A stretch of DNA of 8,022 bases from Pseudomonadota bacterium (GTDB lineage: Bacteria > Pseudomonadota > Alphaproteobacteria > Rhodospirillales > 2-02-FULL-58-16), in contig JADFTO010000125.1 of assembly GCA_022560215.1 (NCBI GenBank), positions 1-8,022 of the forward strand, given 5' to 3'. The notes beneath the pieces were generated by a model. It worked only from the letters and a program-made list of their open reading frames with translations, did no database searches and was not told where the DNA came from. Shown here in pieces: positions 1 to 4,663 of this stretch (position 1 is the stretch's first letter; every line of letters starts with the position of its first letter). The position numbers and the translations under genes are program-made.

Positions 1-792
1 CTGCTTGAATTCGGCCGCCACCTTGGCGGCGGCGGCGGCGACCCGGGCAACCTCTCCCAACTCCAACTGCGGCATGCCGCAGCAGGCGGGATGAGTCACC
101 AACGTCTCCACCCCGTTCCGGGCCAGCACGCCGAGCGCCGCCGTGCCCAGATCGGGGTCGTTGTAGTTGGCGAAACAAGTGGCGTAGATCACCGCCTTGC
201 GTCCGTAAGCCGGGGCCCGCTCGTTGGCCTCGGGCGGGTCCGCCAGGGCGGTCAGGGTTTTCCTGTGGTATTCGGGCAGGGCCGCGTCCCGGTGGACGCC
301 GGCCACTTTCTCCATCAACGGGCGGGTCAGTCGGTTGCCCCGCCTGGTCGCCCAGTTGGCCAGCGGCGCCGCGAAACACCCGAGGCGGCCGTTGCGGTCG
401 GTCTCGGTGAGCTGGCGGCGGACCAGGCCGATCTTTCCTTCCTTAGCCCGGACGGCCCGCTGGCGCAGCACCAGGTGGGGGAAGTCGAGATCGAATTCAT
501 GGGGCGGCACATAGGGGCACTTGGTCATGAAGCACATGTCGCACAGGGTGCAGGCCTCCATCACCGGCTCGAAACCGGCGCTGGAAACGGAATCCAGCTC
601 GCCCGTCTCTGAAGAGTCGATCAGCTCGAATAGGCGCGGAAAGGTGTCGCAGAGGTTGAAGCAGCGGCGGCAGCCGTGGCAGATGTCGAAGACGCGGCGC
701 ATTTCCGCGTCCAGGGCGTCGCCGTCGTAGTAGTCCTCGTCCCGCCAGGGAATGGGATGGCGGATGGGTGCGTCCAGGGAGCCTTCGCGCAT
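1..792 (-). CDS. (Fe-S)-binding protein, GlpC / heterodisulfide-reductase-like, with CCG domain (partial, C-terminus beyond window)
   Basis: This open frame starts at an ATG (790-792) and runs without a stop to the left edge, giving 264 residues of a longer protein. A GGAGG ribosome binding site at 801-805, 8 bases upstream, supports the start. Two ferredoxin-type cysteine clusters are visible: C38-x2-C41-x2-C44-x3-C48 followed by Asp, and C81-x2-C84-x2-C87-x4-C92 followed by Pro. Both suggest [4Fe-4S] sites. Further on come C206 (in ATCFANYNDPDLG) and a C237-C238-G239 motif, the pattern of the first cysteine-rich (CCG) domain of GlpC, HdrB and LutA-like proteins. A second CCG domain would be expected outside the window. 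The protein is probably a cytosolic or membrane-associated electron carrier. It lies 89 bases after a rubrerythrin gene, so it may reduce or work with that protein; this is inference from position. The substrate is unknown, and a GlpC role in glycerol-3-phosphate oxidation is not supported by neighbours. Confidence 0.88.
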   Translation of the reverse strand, partial: MREGSLDAPIRHPIPWRDEDYYDGDALDAEMRRVFDICHGCRRCFNLCDTFPRLFELIDSSETGELDSVSSAGFEPVMEACTLCDMCFMTKCPYVPPHEFDLDFPHLVLRQRAVRAKEGKIGLVRRQLTETDRNGRLGCFAAPLANWATRRGNRLTRPLMEKVAGVHRDAALPEYHRKTLTALADPPEANERAPAYGRKAVIYATCFANYNDPDLGTAALGVLARNGVETLVTHPACCGMPQLELGEVARVAAAAAKVAAEFKQ

Positions 793-825
793 GGGCGTCG
801 CCTCCGTTTCCGAAGGGCATCAGGC

Positions 826-883
826 AAAAAGGGGAACCCGCCGCCGCCCCCCCGTCCACCGTTCTAGAGCCTAGCCCCCTTTT
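826..883 (-). terminator. Possible weak terminator/attenuator: long-range inverted repeat with G-rich loop
   Basis: On the minus strand, AAAAGGGG (883-876), beginning inside the rubrerythrin stop codon, can pair with CCCCTTTT (834-827). The second arm ends in a run of five T, as in an intrinsic terminator. The loop is about 41 bases, longer than usual. It contains a G-rich tract (853-837) with four runs of two or more G separated by single C, able in principle to form a two-tier G-quadruplex. The structure may end some rubrerythrin transcripts or lower expression of the Fe-S gene downstream. This was read by eye; no folding energy was calculated. Confidence 0.3.
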
Positions 884-1301
884 AGTCGAGGGAATCCAAC
901 GCCCGCTGGAAACGCCCGGCGTGGGACTTTTCGGCCTTGGCCAGGGTCTCGAACCAGTCGGCGATCTCGTCGAAACCCTCTTCGCGGGCGCTTTTCGCCA
1001 TGCCCGGATACATGTCGGTGTATTCGTGGGTCTCGCCGGCGATGGCCGCCTTCAGGTTGTCCGACGTGGGCCCGATGGGCAGGTCCGTGGCCGGATCGCC
1101 GACCTCTTCCAAAAATTCCAGATGGCCGTGGGCGTGGCCCGTCTCGCCCTCGGCGGTGGAGCGGAAGACCGCGGACACGTCGTTGTAGCCCTCGACGTCG
1201 GCCTTCTGGGCGAAATACAGGTAACGGCGGTTGGCCTGGGATTCCCCGGCGAACGCCGCCTTCAGATTCTCTTCGGTCTTGGACCCTTTCAAAGCGGTCA
1301 T
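882..1301 (-). CDS. Rubrerythrin-family diiron protein without rubredoxin domain
   Basis: This 139-residue protein is a ferritin-like four-helix bundle of the rubrerythrin family. Family members use a diiron site to reduce hydrogen peroxide in the cytoplasm. The helices form two related halves: N12-LKAAFAGES and N82-LKAAIAGET align as an internal repeat. Probable iron ligands are E20, the E53-x2-H56 pair, E90 and E93, and E124-x2-H127. There is no cysteine in the protein, so the C-terminal rubredoxin [Fe(SCys)4] domain of classical rubrerythrins (about 190 residues) is absent. Electrons must therefore come from another protein; the Fe-S protein encoded just downstream is the obvious candidate (inference). 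The ATG start has an AGAGGA ribosome binding site at 1309-1314, seven bases away. A sigma70-like promoter lies at 1369-1397, so the gene probably heads its own transcript. The adjacent irr gene suggests iron- or peroxide-linked control. Confidence 0.93.
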   Translation of the reverse strand: MTALKGSKTEENLKAAFAGESQANRRYLYFAQKADVEGYNDVSAVFRSTAEGETGHAHGHLEFLEEVGDPATDLPIGPTSDNLKAAIAGETHEYTDMYPGMAKSAREEGFDEIADWFETLAKAEKSHAGRFQRALDSLD

Positions 1302-1368
1302 GATAATTTCCTCTCGGCTGGTTCTCTCGAGTCTACCGGCCCGGCGGCCGGCGGCTCAGGCTGGCGCC

Positions 1369-1397
1369 ACTATGATGGGGGCGAAAACCCGAGTCAA
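1369..1397 (-). promoter_or_regulatory. Putative sigma70-type promoter of the rubrerythrin gene
   Basis: On the minus strand a -35 element TTGACT (1397-1392, 5 of 6 consensus) is separated by 17 bases from a -10 element CATAGT (1374-1369, 4 of 6). Transcription would start near 1362, giving a leader of about 60 bases before the ATG at 1301. The leader contains a GC-rich inverted repeat, CCGGC / GCCGG, around 1336-1351. The very AT-rich block 1398-1445 begins directly upstream of the -35 and could act as an UP element or regulator site. The promoter was identified by eye from spacing and consensus match only. Confidence 0.5.
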
Positions 1398-1410
1398 CTA
1401 TATTTTAATC

Positions 1411-1445
1411 GTTATAAGATATTAAATAACGTTATGATATATAAC
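1411..1445 (-). promoter_or_regulatory. AT-rich block with two back-to-back inverted repeats of GTTAT (candidate operator)
   Basis: Read on the minus strand, GTTATATATCATAAC (1445-1431) is followed with no gap by GTTATTTAATATCTTATAAC (1430-1411). Each is an inverted repeat of GTTAT, with 5 and 10 bases between arms, and the junction forms a perfect 10-base palindrome at 1426-1435. The block from 1398 to 1445 has only 8 G/C bases in 48, in a strongly GC-rich region. It ends about 14 bases above the rubrerythrin -35 element and overlaps the last base of the irr stop codon. It resembles AT-rich Fur-superfamily sites in general character, but does not match the Irr iron-control element or the classical Fur box. 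The bound protein is unknown; Irr from the adjacent gene is one candidate. Confidence 0.4.
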
Positions 1446-1867
1446 TACTTTTTAGGAGAAACTTCCGCCACCCTGATGACCAAGTCGACGCTCTTGAGGA
1501 CCGTTCCCGGGGGCGGTTCGGGGAGCCTGGAAAGGGCCACCTGGTGGCCGGGGATATCAATCAGGGAGCCTGAATCCTCGATGAAGAAGTGGTGGTGGTC
1601 CCGGGTGTTGGTGTCGAAGTAGGCGCGTTGTGAATCGACCATGATCTCGCGCATCAACCCGGCGGCCGTGAACTGGTGCAGGGTATTGTAGACGGTGGCC
1701 AGCGAAACCCGGACGCCGATGGCTAGAGCCTCGGCATGGAGTATCTCGGCGGTGACATGGCGGCCGCCGCCGTCGAACAGGAGCTTGCCCAGGGCGAGGC
1801 GCTGGCGCGTGGTGCGCAGGCCGGCCCGGCGCAGGCGGTCGTGAACTTGACTGTACGTTTTCTTCAT
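1445..1867 (-). CDS. irr: Irr-type Fur-family transcriptional regulator
   Basis: This Fur-family DNA-binding regulator closely resembles alphaproteobacterial Irr proteins, which respond to haem and iron status and repress or activate iron, haem and oxidative-stress genes. With the ATG at 1867 it has 140 residues. The N-terminal winged helix holds RAGLRTTRQRLAL (14-26) and the recognition helix SLATVYNTLHQF (55-66). The C-terminal dimerisation half carries YFDTNTRDHHHFF, with H91-H92-H93 the histidine cluster linked to haem and metal binding in Irr. There is no cysteine, so the CxxC zinc sites of Fur and PerR and the N-terminal haem regulatory motif (Cys-Pro) of Bradyrhizobium Irr are both absent. 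A GTG at 1909 would add 14 residues, but family similarity begins near residue 4 and no ribosome binding site precedes the GTG. The ATG is preceded only by a weak GGGAA. The stop is TAG. It lies 70 bases after fabI and may share its transcript. Confidence 0.87.
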   Translation of the reverse strand: MKKTYSQVHDRLRRAGLRTTRQRLALGKLLFDGGGRHVTAEILHAEALAIGVRVSLATVYNTLHQFTAAGLMREIMVDSQRAYFDTNTRDHHHFFIEDSGSLIDIPGHQVALSRLPEPPPGTVLKSVDLVIRVAEVSPKK

Positions 1868-1937
1868 GGTTTTCCCGCTGTCCGCGTGCTTGATCTTTGA
1901 TTCTGCCACAGAGAGGGCCGGGGACGCAATTGCCGGC

Positions 1938-2771
1938 TCAAGGTTTCGATGTCCTGGCCGGGATGCCGATGATGTTGTAGCCGCTGTCCACGTGATGAAC
2001 CTCGCCGGTGACCCCGCTGGCGAGGTCGCTCAGCAGGTAGAGCGCGGCGCCGCCCACCTCTTCCAGGGTGAGGTTGCGCCTAAGCGGCGCGTGCATCTGG
2101 CTCCACTTGAGGACCTCGCGGGCGTCACCGATGGCGCTGCCGGCCAGGGTCCTCATGGGCCCCGCGGAGAGCGCATTGACCCGGACGCCCTCCGCGCCTA
2201 AATCCTCGGCCAGGTAGCGCACGCTGGCTTCCAGGGCCGACTTGGCCACGCCCATGACGTTGTAGTTGGGCATCACCCTTTCGGAGCCGGAAAAGGTGAG
2301 GGTGAGCAGGCTTCCCCCGCCGTTCATCATCGAGGACGCCCGCCGGGCGATGGAGGTGAACGAGAAGCAGGACACGGCCATGGTGCGGAGGAAATTCTCC
2401 CGGCTGGTGTCCACGTAGCGGCCCTTCAGCTCCTCCTTGTCGGAAAAGGCGATGGCGTGGACGACGAAATCGAGGCCGCCCCATGCCTCGCCCAGGGCCT
2501 CGAATACGTGGTCCATGTCGCTTTCGTCCTCCACGTCGCAGGGCAGGACCAGCTCTGAACCTAGGGTCAGGGCCAGGGGCTTGACGCGCTTGCCGAAAGC
2601 CTCGCCCTGATAGGTGAAGGCCAGCGAGGCCCCATGCCGGTCCAGGGCCTGGGCGATGCCCCAGGCGATGGAGTGGTCGTTGGCGACGCCCATGATCAGG
2701 CCCCTCTTGCCTGCCATGAGCGGCGCGGTCGCGTCGATGGCCTCGAGCTTGCGTTCCGGCCCTTGGTCCAT
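1938..2771 (-). CDS. fabI: Enoyl-[acyl-carrier-protein] reductase (NADH), FabI
   Basis: FabI catalyses the last step of each elongation round in type II fatty-acid synthesis, reducing trans-2-enoyl-ACP with NAD(P)H in the cytosol. The 277-residue protein is a divergent short-chain dehydrogenase. The cofactor-binding stretch is GKRGLIMGVANDHSIAWG (21-38). The catalytic pair is Y170-x6-K177 within PNYNVMGVAK, with M173 between them. The C-terminal substrate loop contains SAGPMRTLAG (202-211), and HHVDSGYN lies near the end. Compared with E. coli FabI, Y146 is Phe (F160), G93 is Ala (A108), F203 is Ala (A217) and M206 is Val (V220). The catalytic residues are intact, so the enzyme should be active, but pocket shape and triclosan response may differ. 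It starts 13 bases after fabB, with only a weak AAAGG upstream, implying co-transcription. The N-terminus extends about 15 residues beyond E. coli FabI. Confidence 0.95.
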   Translation of the reverse strand: MDQGPERKLEAIDATAPLMAGKRGLIMGVANDHSIAWGIAQALDRHGASLAFTYQGEAFGKRVKPLALTLGSELVLPCDVEDESDMDHVFEALGEAWGGLDFVVHAIAFSDKEELKGRYVDTSRENFLRTMAVSCFSFTSIARRASSMMNGGGSLLTLTFSGSERVMPNYNVMGVAKSALEASVRYLAEDLGAEGVRVNALSAGPMRTLAGSAIGDAREVLKWSQMHAPLRRNLTLEEVGGAALYLLSDLASGVTGEVHHVDSGYNIIGIPARTSKP

Positions 2772-2784
2772 GGGCTCGGCGCCT

Positions 2785-4002
2785 TTAGTCCTCGTACCGG
2801 GTGAAGGCCAGGGTGGCGTTGGTGCCGCCGAACCCGAAGCTGTTGGAAATGACGCATTCCAGGCCCGCGCCGTCCCGGCGTTCGACGATGATGGGCAGAT
2901 CCTCGGCCTCGGGATCGAGCTCCGTGATGTTGGCCGAGGGGCTGATGAAATCGCCCTCCATCATCAGCAGGCAGAAAATGGCCTCGTGGACGCCGGTGGC
3001 GCCGAGGGAATGGCCGGTGAGCGACTTGGTCGACGATATGGCCGGGATGCGGTTTCCGAACACCTCGCGGATGGCTTTCAGTTCCTGCAAGTCGCCGACG
3101 GGCGTGCTGGTCCCGTGGGTGTTGATGTAGTCCACGGGCCGGTCCACTGTTTCCAGGGCCATGCGCATGCATCTGACGGCGCCCTCGCCGGACGGCTGGA
3201 CCATGTCGTAACCGTCCGAGGTGGCGCCGTATCCGGACACCTCGGCGTAGATCTTGGCGCCCCGGGCCTTGGCGTGCTCCAGCTCCTCGAGGACCAGGAC
3301 GCCGCCGCCCCCGGCGATGATGAAGCCGTCCCTTTTCGCATCGAACGGGCGGGAAGCCGTCTCGGGCGTATCGTTGAAGTTGGACGACAGCGCCCCCATG
3401 GCGTCGAAGAGCACCGACAAGGCCCAGTCCAGCTCCTCGCCGCCGCCGGCGAAAACCACGTCCTGCTTGCCCATTTGAATCAGCTCGGTGCCGTTGCCGA
3501 TGCAGTGCGCGCTGGTCGAGCACGCGGAGCTGATGGAGTAATTCACCCCCTTGATCTTGAAAGGCGTGGCCAGGGTCGCCGAATTGGTGCTCGACATGGT
3601 CCTCGGCACCATGAACGGCCCCACTTTCTTCGGCCCCTTGTCGCGGGTGATGTCGGCGGCGAGAATCAGGTTCCGGGTGGAGGGGCCGCCGGACCCCATG
3701 ATCAGGCCGGTGCGCACGTTGGAGACCTGGTCTTCGGCCAGCCCTGAATCGGCGATCGCCTGTTCCATGGCGATATAGTTGTAGGCGGCCCCGTCTCCCA
3801 TGAACCGGCGGACCCTGCGGTCAATGGCTCCGTCCAGGTCCACGTCCGGCTTCCCGTGCAGGTGGCTGCGGAAGCCCATGTCGCGGTATTCCTCGGAAAA
3901 GGAGATCCCCGACCGCGCCTCGCGCAAGGAGTCGCGGACCTCGTCGGCATTGTTCCCGATGCTGGAAACAATACCCAGGCCGGTAATCACAACCCTGAAC
4001 AA
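2785..4002 (-). CDS. fabB: 3-oxoacyl-[acyl-carrier-protein] synthase I (beta-ketoacyl-ACP synthase I), FabB
   Basis: FabB condenses malonyl-ACP with acyl-ACP and is the condensing enzyme needed to elongate the cis-unsaturated chain produced by FabA. The 405-residue thiolase-fold protein has the full Cys-His-His set: nucleophile C161 in SSACSTSAHC, H296 in NTHGTSTPVGD, and H331 in LTGHSLGATG with K326 just before it. Its length matches the family (E. coli FabB is 406 residues, C163/H298/H333). The start is a TTG (4000-4002). That codon places VITGLGIVSSIGNN exactly where E. coli FabB has it, and the next possible start would cut into the first strand. An AAGGGGG ribosome binding site at 4007-4013 overlaps the fabA stop codon, and the genes are separated by 10 bases. 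Translational coupling to fabA is therefore likely. FabF is a related alternative, but pairing with FabA and the sequence favour FabB. Confidence 0.96.
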   Translation of the reverse strand: MFRVVITGLGIVSSIGNNADEVRDSLREARSGISFSEEYRDMGFRSHLHGKPDVDLDGAIDRRVRRFMGDGAAYNYIAMEQAIADSGLAEDQVSNVRTGLIMGSGGPSTRNLILAADITRDKGPKKVGPFMVPRTMSSTNSATLATPFKIKGVNYSISSACSTSAHCIGNGTELIQMGKQDVVFAGGGEELDWALSVLFDAMGALSSNFNDTPETASRPFDAKRDGFIIAGGGGVLVLEELEHAKARGAKIYAEVSGYGATSDGYDMVQPSGEGAVRCMRMALETVDRPVDYINTHGTSTPVGDLQELKAIREVFGNRIPAISSTKSLTGHSLGATGVHEAIFCLLMMEGDFISPSANITELDPEAEDLPIIVERRDGAGLECVISNSFGFGGTNATLAFTRYED

Positions 4003-4006
4003 GTGA

Positions 4007-4013
4007 CCCCCTT
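4007..4013 (-). promoter_or_regulatory. Ribosome binding site of fabB overlapping the fabA stop codon
   Basis: AAGGGGG on the minus strand, read from 4013 to 4007, lies four bases before the TTG at 4002. Its first base is the first base position of the fabA TGA triplet at 4013-4015 (the low-coordinate end). It supports TTG as the true fabB start and suggests that ribosomes finishing fabA reinitiate on fabB. Confidence 0.65.
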
Positions 4014-4528
4014 CAAATGCCGTCCGTTTCGGTGAAGACGCCGACGCGGAGATTCTTGGCCTCGTACACAGGCGTGCCGTCCACTTTCATGACGCCGTCG
4101 GCGATGCACAAGGAGACCTGGCGACGGATGACGCGCTTGATGTTGATGAGATAGGTGACCACCTTGGCCATGGGACTGACCTGGCCGGTGAACTTAACCC
4201 CACCGACGCCGAGCGCCCGGCCGCGGCCGGACGCTTCGCTCCAGCCGAGGAAAAAGCCGACCAGCTGCCAGAGCGCGTCCAGGCCCAGGCAGCCGGGCAT
4301 CACCGGGTCCGATTCGAAATGACAGTCGAAAAACCACATGTCGGGCTTGATATCCAGCTCCGCCAGGATCTGGCCCTTGCCGTATTCGCCGCCGGTCTCC
4401 GAAATGCTGACGATGCGGTCGAACATCAGCATGGGCGGCAGGGGCAACTGGGCGTTGCCCGGGCCGAACAGCTTGCCGTGCCCGCAACGCAACAGATCCT
4501 CGAAAGAGTAGCTGCTCTTCTTAGTCAA
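4013..4528 (-). CDS. fabA: 3-hydroxydecanoyl-ACP dehydratase / trans-2,cis-3-decenoyl-ACP isomerase, FabA
   Basis: FabA dehydrates 3-hydroxydecanoyl-ACP and isomerises the double bond, the branch point to unsaturated fatty acids. It is a hot-dog fold dimer in the cytosol. The active-site stretch WFFDCHFESDPVMPGCLGLDALWQL carries the catalytic His and Asp. With the TTG at 4526-4528 as start these become H70 and D84, the same numbers as in E. coli FabA, and the N-terminus reads MTKKSSYSFEDLLRCGHG, typical of the family; length is 171 residues (E. coli 172). An in-frame TTG at 4543 would add five residues but has no Shine-Dalgarno sequence and no family similarity. The chosen TTG has only a weak GGGA at 4541-4538. 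No ATG or GTG alternative fits. It is the first gene of the fabA-fabB-fabI group, with a promoter and a leader hairpin just upstream. Confidence 0.95.
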   Translation of the reverse strand: MTKKSSYSFEDLLRCGHGKLFGPGNAQLPLPPMLMFDRIVSISETGGEYGKGQILAELDIKPDMWFFDCHFESDPVMPGCLGLDALWQLVGFFLGWSEASGRGRALGVGGVKFTGQVSPMAKVVTYLINIKRVIRRQVSLCIADGVMKVDGTPVYEAKNLRVGVFTETDGI

Positions 4529-4566
4529 ACCCTGGGGTCCCAAGCCAAATTAACGCCCCGCTTCAA

Positions 4567-4588
4567 GCGCGGTCTCCCGGAGCCGCGC
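4567..4588 (-). promoter_or_regulatory. Strong inverted repeat in the fabA leader (RNA hairpin or operator)
   Basis: On the minus strand GCGCGGCTC (4588-4580) can pair with GAG-A-CCGCGC (4576-4567): nine base pairs with one bulged A and a CGG loop. It lies just downstream of the predicted start point (about 4595), so it would form within the first 30 bases of the fabA transcript. No T-run follows, so it is not an intrinsic terminator for pnp. It could stabilise the mRNA 5' end or be an operator for a fatty-acid regulator. Neither role can be shown from sequence alone. Confidence 0.4.
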
Positions 4589-4601
4589 CCTGGTGGGTTA
4601 A

Positions 4602-4630
4602 AATATACGGAAATTGACGCCGTTTCACAA
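4602..4630 (-). promoter_or_regulatory. Putative sigma70-type promoter of fabA-fabB-fabI
   Basis: On the minus strand a -35 element TTGTGA (4630-4625, 4 of 6 consensus) is followed by exactly 17 bases and a -10 element TATATT (4607-4602, 5 of 6). The local stretch is AT-rich compared with its surroundings. Transcription would begin near 4595, giving a leader of about 67 bases before the fabA TTG. This promoter makes the fab genes independent of the truB-rpsO-pnp transcript. No clear intrinsic terminator for pnp is seen between 4663 and 4630; a GC-rich imperfect repeat around 4635-4655 lacks a T-run. Confidence 0.55.
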
Positions 4631-4663
4631 CCTCCCGACGGCCGCCGCCGGTGACCCGCCCCG

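Noticed and set aside
497..859. Minus-strand open frame with start at 859, and a second one at 621-827
   Set aside because: Both are out of frame with the Fe-S protein, which has two clear cysteine clusters and a good ribosome binding site in the third frame.
1411..1445. Classical Fur box, PerR box or Irr iron-control element
   Set aside because: The AT-rich repeats share the general look but do not align with these consensus sequences; they were listed only as an unassigned operator candidate.
768..1622. Plus-strand open frame of 284 codons spanning rubrerythrin and the irr end
   Set aside because: It crosses a real gene, the rubrerythrin promoter and the AT-rich block; its translation changes character along its length and shows no known motif.
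1868..1909. GTG at 1909 as the start of irr
   Set aside because: No ribosome binding site precedes it and the extra 14 residues lie outside the usual Irr similarity; still possible, so noted in the gene entry.
2614..3747. Long plus-strand open frame (377 codons) opposite fabI and fabB
   Set aside because: It lies antisense to two clearly conserved genes, has no recognisable family motif, and is of the kind expected opposite GC-rich coding DNA.
4631..4663. Intrinsic terminator after pnp
   Set aside because: Only an imperfect GC-rich repeat without a T-run is present, so no terminator is called.
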